A DNA stretch of 28,378 nt from JAQIBY01 sp046546095 (GTDB lineage Bacteria > Bacteroidota > Bacteroidia > Bacteroidales > ML635J-15): the NCBI GenBank assembly GCA_046546095.1, contig JBKGYK010000041.1, positions 1-28,378 on the forward strand, in the 5' to 3' direction. Position numbers and translations under genes: made by a program. This document shows, in pieces, positions 7,051-14,862 of this stretch. Each line of letters opens with the position of its first letter. Positions within the stretch are counted from its first letter, which is position 1. The notes beneath the pieces are model-generated. The model had not been told where the DNA came from, did no database searches, and was given only the letters and a program-made list of their open reading frames with translations.

Positions 7051-9858
7051 ATGAAGAAGCTGTTAGTAATATTTGGATGTGTCATCGGAGTGCACAATGT
7101 GTACGCTCAGAAAGCTACTGTTGTAGGGACGGTATCTGATGCAAAAACCGGGGAGACCATCATAGGAGCCAATGTGTTTGTCCCTGATAGTGAGATCGGA
7201 ACCATGTCGGATTTCGATGGTAATTATAAACTTGAATTTCCTGCAGGAGAAGTTAAACTGCGGTTTTCCTTTATTTCATATGAGGCGCATGAAATCTTGC
7301 TGGAGCTTGCCCCCGGTGAAACAAAACAAATTGATGTTGAGTTGCAGGAAGCAGTTACAACCCTGCAACAGGTAGAAATACAGGCCAAAGCCAACCGTGA
7401 AAATGAGAACCTGTTGCTGATGGAGCAGAAAAAGGCAGTCAAAATTCAGGAAAGCATTGGCGCTTCGGAAATGTCTAAAAAAGCTGTATCCGATGCAGCC
7501 GGGGGAGTCAGTAAAGTATCCGGTATCTCAATGCAGGGCGCCCGTAAATTGTTTGTCAGAGGTCTGGGAGACAGATACAACAGAACTGAAATCAACGGCA
7601 TATCCATGGCTTCCCCAAATCCTGACCAGAGATTGCTGCCCTTGGACCTCTTTCCCCTGGATGTCGTCAGTACGCTGGATGTGAGGAAAATATTCTCTGC
7701 TGCTGATTATGCTGATTATTCAGGAGCACTGATCAATATACGGACCAAAGATTATCCCGAAAAAGCATTTCTGAAATTCAAAGCAGGCGCTTCAGTGAAC
7801 AGCCAGACAAGTTTTCAGGATTTCAGACTTGCAGATGCCCCTGATGATACGCATATTGGTTTTAACCTGGATGAGCGTATGGAATCAATGCCTGAAGCAT
7901 TGACAGGTATGAATGAAATCAGCCAAAGGTATTATTTCTCCAATGAGCCTTTTTCTACAGGTTTCGATTATTCGACACTCACGGCACTGCCAAATATGGA
8001 TGTAGGCATTTCAGGTGGCAAAACCTGGTCTCTGAAAAACGGACATACCCTGGGAACTGTTTTTACCTCTTCTTTCAGCAAAGGAAAATCATTTTACCAG
8101 GGCAGGGATGTTGTTCTTAAAGCCGATGGCACAATACTTAAATCATTCGATTTCGATGAGTATGCAGCCACAAGCTCTTTTTCAAATCTTGCAGGTCTCA
8201 CATGGAGGCACAATGATAACCAGATTACGTATCATCTGATTTATTTGAACAATACTGAAGATATGCTTATTGATAAGCAAGGTGTGGATGCTGAAGACTA
8301 TCACCTCTTTGTCAGGACAATGATGTATCATGACCATCGTTTGTTTTCCAATCAGCTAACCGGTCAGCACAAAATAGGAGATAAAATCAGCATCAACTGG
8401 GACGCAGCTTACTCTGCCGGAAAAAGTGCCGAACCAGACAGGAGGGTTGTCGTTTTTGAAAGAAATCAGGAAACAAATCAGGCAGATGATTCATGGTACT
8501 ATTATTCATTATTTACCCTCAATCAGGGAGAAACGCTAAGGTATTTTTCAGAAATGAAAGACAGCACCCTTGCAACCAGCGCCCGTATGACATATGATTT
8601 CAATGAAAAACCCGGAGATCACATACATAAAAAACTGGAATTCGGAATGCAGGGAATGCAGAAAAGACGCGATTTTGCTTCACATGTGTTCTTTTATAAT
8701 CTTGATCAGTGCGCAGACCAGCCTGCAGGTGTATCCCAACCCGGCGATGATGTGGTATTTCCCGATCCAACCAATATTGATGTTACAAACATTATCAATG
8801 ATGCTGCTTTTTCAGATTCCTCCATCTTTATCAAAAACAACACACAAAACAGAGATAGCTATGATGCCGGCCTCGGTATTCTGGCATCCTATCTGGAGTT
8901 AACATACAGCCTAAACCCTTCGCTTTTACTCAATGCAGGGCTTCGGGCTGAATTATCAGAACAATATGTGAATTATTTTGACAGAAGAGAACGGCAGGGC
9001 AGAATTGCCGGTATTGATATTTTTCCGGCTCTTAGCCTGAAATATGAAATCAATGATAAGTCCAATATGCGCATGGCCATTAGCAAAACCCTGACCAGAG
9101 CCGGATTCCTGGAAATGGCTCCTTTCCGGTACCGCCCTTCATACGGAAGTGCTACCACTTTTGGTAATGCCAATTTGCAGCATGCAGATAATTATAATGC
9201 CGATCTTAAATGGGAAATTTTCCCTAAGCCAGGTGAGATATTTTCACTGGCAGCCTATGGTAAAATCCTGAAAACACCCATTGAACGGGTTTCACAAAAT
9301 CAGGGTGGTGGAATAGAATATACTTACCAAAATGCCGAGAGCGGACAAGTCTTTGGGCTGGAAGCTGAATTCCGAAAAAATATTTCTTCTGAATTGCAGG
9401 CAGGAATGAATGCATCATGGATTTATACCGAAGTAAAAACAAGTCCGGAAACATCCAATACTTTTAAAACCCACGCCATGCAGGGGGCTAGCCCATATCT
9501 GCTGAATGCCGATCTACTCTACAGACTGGTGAAAAGTGATAATGTAAATATTGATGCCTCGGTAATGTATAATCTCCGTGGAAAAAGAATTTATGCAGTG
9601 GGAGATGCCGGTAAAGGGGATATTTATGAGTTACCCTTCAATAGTCTGGATGCGCTTGTCAGAATTCGCATGTATGAGGGTTGGGAATTGTCCCTGACTG
9701 CCAAAAATTTACTGAATGAAGAGAAAATATATGAACAGGACATTGTTACAGTAGATAACACTGGTGAATACAATAAAAATGGAAGCGCTGAGATTAATCG
9801 CTACAAAACAGGTGTCTGGTTTAAATTTGGTGTAAGTTATAAACTTAAAAATAAATAG
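7051..9858 (+). CDS. TonB-dependent outer-membrane receptor with carboxypeptidase-like N-terminal domain
   Basis: A 935-residue outer-membrane active transporter. A signal peptide (MKKLLVIFGCVIGVHNVYAQ) is followed by a carboxypeptidase-regulatory-like beta-sandwich (about 22-105, GTVSDAKTGETIIGANVFV), a plug domain (about 130-230, with KLFVRGLGDRYNRTEINGI and GALINIRTKDYPE), and a large beta-barrel running to a C-terminal aromatic strand (WFKFGVSYKL). It differs from SusC-type glycan transporters: there is no SusD gene, and the next gene, three bases on, encodes a beta-helix-like surface lipoprotein instead. The RGLGDRYN plug signature is shared by a receptor subgroup that I associate with such lipoprotein partners. 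The substrate is not evident; a link to phosphorus compounds is suggested only by the neighbouring PhoB-like regulator. Confidence 0.92.
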   Translation: MKKLLVIFGCVIGVHNVYAQKATVVGTVSDAKTGETIIGANVFVPDSEIGTMSDFDGNYKLEFPAGEVKLRFSFISYEAHEILLELAPGETKQIDVELQEAVTTLQQVEIQAKANRENENLLLMEQKKAVKIQESIGASEMSKKAVSDAAGGVSKVSGISMQGARKLFVRGLGDRYNRTEINGISMASPNPDQRLLPLDLFPLDVVSTLDVRKIFSAADYADYSGALINIRTKDYPEKAFLKFKAGASVNSQTSFQDFRLADAPDDTHIGFNLDERMESMPEALTGMNEISQRYYFSNEPFSTGFDYSTLTALPNMDVGISGGKTWSLKNGHTLGTVFTSSFSKGKSFYQGRDVVLKADGTILKSFDFDEYAATSSFSNLAGLTWRHNDNQITYHLIYLNNTEDMLIDKQGVDAEDYHLFVRTMMYHDHRLFSNQLTGQHKIGDKISINWDAAYSAGKSAEPDRRVVVFERNQETNQADDSWYYYSLFTLNQGETLRYFSEMKDSTLATSARMTYDFNEKPGDHIHKKLEFGMQGMQKRRDFASHVFFYNLDQCADQPAGVSQPGDDVVFPDPTNIDVTNIINDAAFSDSSIFIKNNTQNRDSYDAGLGILASYLELTYSLNPSLLLNAGLRAELSEQYVNYFDRRERQGRIAGIDIFPALSLKYEINDKSNMRMAISKTLTRAGFLEMAPFRYRPSYGSATTFGNANLQHADNYNADLKWEIFPKPGEIFSLAAYGKILKTPIERVSQNQGGGIEYTYQNAESGQVFGLEAEFRKNISSELQAGMNASWIYTEVKTSPETSNTFKTHAMQGASPYLLNADLLYRLVKSDNVNIDASVMYNLRGKRIYAVGDAGKGDIYELPFNSLDALVRIRMYEGWELSLTAKNLLNEEKIYEQDIVTVDNTGEYNKNGSAEINRYKTGVWFKFGVSYKLKNK

Positions 9859-9861
9859 TAA

Positions 9862-11187
9862 ATGTATCAATTCATGCTAAAAAAAATGAAAAAAATGAAA
9901 AAAACGGAAAAAGTGAAATCATTCAGATTTTCAACACTGTTCATGCTTGCCATGGCTTCCTTACTGGTTTTTACAACTTCCTGTAAAGATGATGAAGAAG
10001 AAGATCCTTCGGGAGGACTGGACGGAACCCGTCTTTGGGGTGACCTTACAGAAAATATTACCCTCAGTGCAAACACTACTTATCAGTTGGATGGTTCTGT
10101 TCATGTAAAAGAAGGTGCCACCATTACAATCAATGAAGGTGTTACAGTAGAGGCCGATGCCTCGAAGGTATCTTACCTGTTGATAGAGCAGGGTGCCAAA
10201 ATCAACGCAGCCGGAACAGCAGGCAAACCCATTGTCTTTACTTCCGATGCTGCATCCCCGGCACCAGGTGACTGGGGCGGTATCATGGTTTGTGGTAATG
10301 CCACAATCAATGCAGAAGGTGGTACCGGTGTTACTGAGGTAGGCAATGCTACCTACGGTGGGAACAATGACAACGACGATTCCGGTATATTGCAGTATAT
10401 CCGGCTTGAGTACACTGGTGTAGCCTTTGATGAAGACCATGAAGCCAATGGGTTTGCTTTTTATGCTGTCGGGGATGCTACTACTATGGATCATCTACAG
10501 TCTTATAAAGGCGCCGATGACGGGTTTGAGTTTTTTGGCGGAACTGTCAATGCCAAATATTTGGTTTCCACACATTCTGAAGATGATTCTTTCGACTGGA
10601 CCGAAGGCTGGAGAGGCAAAGGTCAATTCTGGCTTGCAAACCAGGGCGGTGACGGCGGCGACCGTGGAATAGAAGGTGATAACAGCAAAAGTAACAATAC
10701 TGCAACACCCTATTCCTCACCCATACTGTCAAACATCACCCTGATCGGCAACAATTTTGACGGAACATACGGGATGAAACTCCGCGAAGGAACCAAAGCT
10801 GAAATTTATAATGTCCTTGTTTCCGGTTTTGAAAAACGCAGTGTGCATGTTGAGCATAATCAGACGCTCACGAACCTGAACAATGACGAACTGAAGCTCG
10901 ACTATGCTTACCTCTCTGATGATGTTAGTGATGTGGCTGTGAAATATTCCGTTTCCACTGTGATGGAAGGTGGCGAAGAAATCGACGATCCCAATGGCCC
11001 TACAGTAAATGAGGAACAAAAATTCGAAAACAGTGATAATGTGGTAATTGATGCCCTGGACGCTGTCCATTCTACCGTATATAGCGGTGGCATCAATGCT
11101 TCCGACATCAATGCATATTTCGACAGCTCCAGTGATATCGGATCCGGCAGTGACTGGACATCCGGCTGGACCATCGGTGTGCAGTAG
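9862..11187 (+). CDS. surface-exposed lipoprotein with predicted parallel beta-helix, partner of the TonB receptor
   Basis: A 441-residue lipoprotein. A basic, Lys-rich N-terminus and hydrophobic stretch lead to a lipobox ending FTTSC. The residues after the Cys (KDDEEED) match the acidic lipoprotein export signal that sends Bacteroidota lipoproteins to the cell surface. The mature part begins LWGDLTENITLSANTTYQLDG, then VKEGATITINEGVTVEA, GDWGGIMVCGNA and ILQYIRLEYTG, the repeated short beta-strand pattern of right-handed beta-helix proteins. Acidic and Asn-rich loops suggest cation binding. Its start is three bases after the receptor stop, so the two are co-transcribed. Several in-frame ATGs (9862, 9874, 9886, 9895) lie in an A-rich tract, and the true start is uncertain. 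A role in substrate capture for the receptor is inferred from pairing only. Confidence 0.85.
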   Translation: MYQFMLKKMKKMKKTEKVKSFRFSTLFMLAMASLLVFTTSCKDDEEEDPSGGLDGTRLWGDLTENITLSANTTYQLDGSVHVKEGATITINEGVTVEADASKVSYLLIEQGAKINAAGTAGKPIVFTSDAASPAPGDWGGIMVCGNATINAEGGTGVTEVGNATYGGNNDNDDSGILQYIRLEYTGVAFDEDHEANGFAFYAVGDATTMDHLQSYKGADDGFEFFGGTVNAKYLVSTHSEDDSFDWTEGWRGKGQFWLANQGGDGGDRGIEGDNSKSNNTATPYSSPILSNITLIGNNFDGTYGMKLREGTKAEIYNVLVSGFEKRSVHVEHNQTLTNLNNDELKLDYAYLSDDVSDVAVKYSVSTVMEGGEEIDDPNGPTVNEEQKFENSDNVVIDALDAVHSTVYSGGINASDINAYFDSSSDIGSGSDWTSGWTIGVQ

Positions 11188-11214
11188 TATTTTATTTCCC
11201 TACATAACAGCTAC

Positions 11215-11252
11215 ATAAGCCTGTCATCTGTTTTGAACGATGGCAGGCTTAT
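11215..11252 (+). terminator. long hairpin after the receptor-lipoprotein operon
   Basis: A 14-bp stem (11215-11228 with 11239-11252, one G-T wobble) and a 10-base loop, 28 bases after the lipoprotein stop. No T-run follows on either strand. It probably marks or protects the 3' end of the operon transcript rather than acting as a textbook intrinsic terminator. Confidence 0.55.
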
Positions 11253-11279
11253 CCCATTTAACTGAAGTATGGCAGCTTA

Positions 11280-11310
11280 TTTGAATTATCATGGGTAATT
11301 CGTATATTTG
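11280..11310 (+). promoter_or_regulatory. consensus Bacteroidota promoter of the LysM-protein gene
   Basis: TTTG (11280-11283), a 19-base spacer and TATATTTG (11303-11310) match the phylum consensus at every position. The expected transcript start leaves a leader of about 18 bases before ATG 11335. This is the best promoter in the window and serves as a reference for the others. Confidence 0.8.
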
Positions 11311-11334
11311 TGTGGTTGATGTGAATGTATTATT

Positions 11335-13260
11335 ATGAGAAAGATCCTTTACCTTTTGGTCATGATGGCCTTGATAACAGTGAGTGCGACTGCTCAAAAC
11401 AAGTCGGCTGAGGTGCAGGTATCCAATGAAAAAATCATGATCAACGGAGAAAAATTCTATCTCCACAAGGTTAAAAAAGGGGAAACAATGTATTCCATTT
11501 GCAAAGCATACAATGTGGAACAAAAGGAATTGATAATCCATAATTCAGAGCTTACCGGCGGTCTGAAAGAAGGACAAAGCCTGAAAATACCTGTGCGGCC
11601 ATTGAAATCAGAAGAACCCCGGCAGATTGTGGATACTTCCGAATGCCATATCGTTCAGGTAAGACGAAAGCATACACTTTATGCACTGTCAAAACAATAC
11701 AATGTCAGCATTCAGGAGATATATGAAGCCAATCCCGGCCTGGAGGATAAAGGCCTGCGCAGAAAAGATACCATCGTAATTCCACGGCACAGCATTGTCA
11801 TGGATAAGGTCGATTTCAGCGATCCGGTATTTACCAGGGATTCATCGAAATTTATTTACCATACCGTAAAAGACGGAGAAACACTGTACCGGATCGGTAA
11901 ACAGTATGATGTTGATCTGGACGTCATTACAGAAGCAAACCCGGAGCTGAATAAACGGGAAATATGGGAAGGAGAAGTTATCAAAATTCCCAAAAAACAC
12001 ATCCGCTTTGTGGCAACTTTTCCCAAAGCTGAAGATGGTGTTAGCATGAAACTGGAAAAGGACAGCACATACCAGTCTGACAGCATTCCAAAACCAATGC
12101 CTGACAGTATCCTTGCAGATCAGCGCGACAGCCTGGATATTGAAGGTATAGATAGCCTGGAAATTGTTGTAATGCTGCCATTCCGGGCTGATGATAATCT
12201 TAAGCATATCAAATCACTGGAAGATGCCAAAAAGAAACCAGCCCTCTTATCAGATTCCCGCTCTATGGTGCAATTTTATGAAGGCTTCCTGCAAGGAATG
12301 GACAGCATTGACATGGAAGGAAAAACCATCCATCTTTCTGTCTACGATACACAGGCCAGCTCCGATGTTACACGCGAAATTCTTGAAGGGCTCGATTCCC
12401 CGCCGGACATCATTATCGGACCTGTCAACAAATCCAATATCGAAATTGCACTGAATTATGCAGATACCAATAAGGTGAGCCTGGTGGCATCTGTGGATCC
12501 GGAAGATAAGGAATTGTTCAGGCACAAAAGCCTGATCAGCATCAAACCAAATTCCGATATCCAGTACAATTTTCTTGCAGAATACGTACTGGAAACCGGT
12601 GCTCCGGTGGTAATTGTCCATGATGGAGTGGAGGAAAATGCTCAGAAGGCCATGAAAATTAAATCCGGCTTTGAACGATATTTTGACAACCAGAATGAAC
12701 TTGATTTTTTATCCATCACCAGTGCTGCATACAATGGGGGAGATAAAGAAGACTTGCACAAACTCATGGATGACAATGATACCACAATTGTCCTTTCGGT
12801 GTCCTCTGAACGTATTTTTATCAACAGGCTGATGAATGCACTCTATCAATGCAAAGACAAGGAAATTCGCCTTGTCGGAACTGAAAAATGGCTGGATTAT
12901 AATTTCATTTCTCTCGAATCTTATCATAAGGTGAATTTTTCTTACATCTCAACACAATTCATCAATTACCAGGACAGGACCTTATTCCCGCTTATCGAAA
13001 ATTACAGGGAAACATTTCTTGATGAACCGGGAAAATATGCTTTTATCGGTTTGGATGTGGCTCAGATGCTGATGCCGGTATGCCTTAATCATGGTGCAGA
13101 CCTTAAAATAGCCCTCGGATCAGCAGGCCTCATTCAAGGGCATACCATGGACTGGCGCTTTCTCTATAATCACAGCAACAAACCTCTGTTGAATCTGTCC
13201 CTGAAACTTATCGGGTTAAAAGATGATTATAGCTTTTCCGTTCTCTATCACAGTGATTGA
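11335..13260 (+). CDS. exported three-LysM protein fused to a periplasmic binding-protein domain
   Basis: A 641-residue envelope protein. A signal peptide (MRKILYLLVMMALITVSATAQ) is followed by three LysM motifs at about 42-88, 104-150 and 176-222, each with the YxVxxGETLYxI-type start and an Asn-Pro or equivalent centre, expected to bind peptidoglycan. After a Ser/Asp-rich linker a type I periplasmic-binding fold begins at LEIVVMLPFRAD and runs to the C-terminus (MVQFYEGFLQGMD, IIGPVNKSN, KYAFIGLDVAQML). This architecture is common in Bacteroidota, where it is usually left as a LysM or ABC-type substrate-binding-like protein. No transporter genes are nearby, so a sensing or cell-wall-tethering role is as likely as uptake. 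It has its own consensus promoter, with 147 bases separating it from the lipoprotein gene. Confidence 0.88.
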   Translation: MRKILYLLVMMALITVSATAQNKSAEVQVSNEKIMINGEKFYLHKVKKGETMYSICKAYNVEQKELIIHNSELTGGLKEGQSLKIPVRPLKSEEPRQIVDTSECHIVQVRRKHTLYALSKQYNVSIQEIYEANPGLEDKGLRRKDTIVIPRHSIVMDKVDFSDPVFTRDSSKFIYHTVKDGETLYRIGKQYDVDLDVITEANPELNKREIWEGEVIKIPKKHIRFVATFPKAEDGVSMKLEKDSTYQSDSIPKPMPDSILADQRDSLDIEGIDSLEIVVMLPFRADDNLKHIKSLEDAKKKPALLSDSRSMVQFYEGFLQGMDSIDMEGKTIHLSVYDTQASSDVTREILEGLDSPPDIIIGPVNKSNIEIALNYADTNKVSLVASVDPEDKELFRHKSLISIKPNSDIQYNFLAEYVLETGAPVVIVHDGVEENAQKAMKIKSGFERYFDNQNELDFLSITSAAYNGGDKEDLHKLMDDNDTTIVLSVSSERIFINRLMNALYQCKDKEIRLVGTEKWLDYNFISLESYHKVNFSYISTQFINYQDRTLFPLIENYRETFLDEPGKYAFIGLDVAQMLMPVCLNHGADLKIALGSAGLIQGHTMDWRFLYNHSNKPLLNLSLKLIGLKDDYSFSVLYHSD

Positions 13261-13371
13261 TAAGGCCTTCTTTTTATATTACGTAATGTGTCAGATACAG
13301 AGCATATTACATGGCTTTGGATTAATGTGAAATAAAAAACATAAAAAAAATATGATTTTTATCAGAAATTA

Positions 13372-13402
13372 TTTGGATTTTTGAAAATCTTGCGTATCTT
13401 TA
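13372..13402 (+). promoter_or_regulatory. promoter of the candidate small RNA
   Basis: TTTG (13372-13375), a 19-base spacer and TATCTTTA (13395-13402) match the phylum consensus except for the last base of the -7 element. No gene with a credible reading frame follows before the terminator at 13622-13651, so transcription from here would give a non-coding RNA starting near 13409. Confidence 0.6.
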
Positions 13403-13408
13403 ACACAT

Positions 13409-13651
13409 CGTTTTGGGTTCTTTAAGAGAATATTAACATTTAGACAGACAGGTATTCGGGGCTCATAGAAAACAAAAGGGAGCTGATAACAGCACGTTTT
13501 GTTCTTAATTTTTGGGAATTTGTTTTGGCAAACCCACATTTTGTGAAATTGAAACCGGCACTAGAAGGGGATAAGGTGTACCGGTAATATTAAACCAAAT
13601 CAAATGCCAATCAATTTTTAGCGCCCGGTGATTCGTTGCCGGGCGTTTTTT
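13409..13651 (+). ncRNA. candidate structured small RNA, about 240 nt
   Basis: The gap 13261-13610 has no protein-coding frame: the only ATG past the promoter is followed by five codons and a stop. It is bounded by a near-consensus promoter and a GC-rich terminator. Nested pairing can be drawn by eye. TGGGTT (13414-13419) pairs with AACCCA (13531-13536), enclosing TTAAGA (13422-13427) with TCTTAA (13503-13508). A separate arm, ACCGGCAC (13554-13561), pairs with GTG and CCGGT (13576-13585) with a two-base bulge, and the terminator hairpin follows. The long interrupted rod recalls 6S-type RNAs, and the Bacteroidota 6S-Flavo class is the first comparison to make. It could instead be a new family. 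The first 110 bases of the gap (13261-13371) hold only a weak hairpin. Confidence 0.5.
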
Positions 13652-14708
13652 CTGCTTCATCCTTCTTAATTTTGCCTTCAAAATCCCCGTAATATTCCTG
13701 CCAGTCCGTGTCCTTATATTTGTCTTCAGCTATGAAGTGAAGATAAGGCTCAACGGTGGTTTTTGGAAAATAACCCTGCATAGGCGATAACAACTGGCGG
13801 TCCTTGTCAATGAACAGAATGGAAGGAAATACGACATTCTGTTGCAGGGTAGCAAATACAAACTGATGTGGATAGGATGGAGCAAGTTGCTCATTTACAA
13901 ACGTCTGATCAAACATTTTGATTGTATCAGTGCGGGCAGCATCAAAAAATACAGGATAGTAATTGCTGTTGATGTATGATGCAATGTGTGGATCCTTCAG
14001 AATTACTTTTTGGGTGAGATTGGAAGATACACTATGGTATGTATCGGAATAAAAGAATACAAGAATTTTCTTTTCCTCCTTTAACTGAGCGTCAAGAGCT
14101 TCTTCCAGACTGAGCCACCCGACTTCGCCACTCATGTTGATATCTACTTCCTCATCCCGCTGATAAAGAGCAGAGAATGCTTTTTTGAATTTTTCGAAAG
14201 GACATGTTTTGTACACCTGCTCTGCGAAAAACACGAGAATTGGCTGTATCTTTTTTACATCCATAAAGCCATTCACAATGTTTGGCTTGCCTTGTTCATC
14301 GATGAAAATCATGGACGGATAAGAGGGCTTATTGTTGGTTAAATGTAACGCCAACTCATGGGTGGGCCGGCGACCTTCACTGCTGTTAACATAGGTTTCC
14401 CCCTGAAATTCTATGGTGTCATTGCCTTCTGCATCAAATTTTACCGGGTAAAAGTTCGTGTTGAGGTAATTGGCAATCGTTGGATTACTAAAGGTTTCCT
14501 TGTCAAGCTTCTTGCACCAGCCGCACCAATCTGTGTACAGATCAACAAAAATCGGCTTTGGGATGTCCTTTTGTTTTTCCAGGGCAGTTTCAAAATCCAT
14601 CCACTCAACCTTGGAAGTATCATTTTCTGAGTTCTGAGATTCCTGTGAAAATCCCTGTGCGGCAACGAATGCCACCATGCTAAAAAGTAATAATCTGATT
14701 GTAACCAT
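13611..14708 (-). CDS. exported protein with two thioredoxin-fold domains, the second lacking its cysteines
   Basis: A 365-residue protein from ATG 14708, with a signal peptide (MVTIRLLLFSMVAFVAAQGFSQ). Domain 1 has VDLYTDWCGWCKKLDKETF with redox motif Cys62-Gly-Trp-Cys65, then a cis-Pro region (KPSYPSMIFID). Domain 2 repeats the fold (EEKKILVFFYSDTYHS... and VVFPSILFIDKD), but where CxxC should be it has Ser/Thr/Tyr/His and no Cys. A periplasmic disulphide reductase or thioredoxin-like role is likely for domain 1; domain 2 may be structural or bind a partner. The frame is open to 14795 without signal-peptide character, so the later start is chosen. It lies 154 bases downstream of oxyR on the same strand, so shared regulation is possible but not shown. 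Its last codons overlap a plus-strand terminator. Confidence 0.88.
   Translation of the reverse strand: MVTIRLLLFSMVAFVAAQGFSQESQNSENDTSKVEWMDFETALEKQKDIPKPIFVDLYTDWCGWCKKLDKETFSNPTIANYLNTNFYPVKFDAEGNDTIEFQGETYVNSSEGRRPTHELALHLTNNKPSYPSMIFIDEQGKPNIVNGFMDVKKIQPILVFFAEQVYKTCPFEKFKKAFSALYQRDEEVDINMSGEVGWLSLEEALDAQLKEEKKILVFFYSDTYHSVSSNLTQKVILKDPHIASYINSNYYPVFFDAARTDTIKMFDQTFVNEQLAPSYPHQFVFATLQQNVVFPSILFIDKDRQLLSPMQGYFPKTTVEPYLHFIAEDKYKDTDWQEYYGDFEGKIKKDEAEKTPGNESPGAKN
13622..13651 (+). terminator. strong intrinsic terminator ending the candidate small RNA
   Basis: CGCCCGG (13622-13628) pairs perfectly with CCGGGCG (13639-13645) and six T residues follow. It is oriented for plus-strand transcription, although it lies inside the last codons of a minus-strand gene. 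The nearest upstream coding gene ends 360 bases earlier, so a separate transcript is the likely client. Confidence 0.8.
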
Positions 14709-14862
14709 GCTGTTTTTATTTTGAATATATGCAATATGATTTTGTTCAATAAAAATGCCAAAAATCCCATTAATGACCAAACCATAAAAAAACAATAAAG
14801 TTCATTGCCGGGCAAATGCACAAATGTTCTTTTCGTGTTGATGTGTTTTTGCACAAATTGAA

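Noticed and set aside
9961..10494. 177-codon minus-strand frame in the lipoprotein gene
   Set aside because: Antisense to a clear lipoprotein with lipobox; it has no signal sequence, promoter or family signature.
13280..13315. Hairpin GTAATGTG/CATATTAC downstream of the LysM gene
   Set aside because: AT-rich stem with a wobble and no T-run; too weak to call a terminator.
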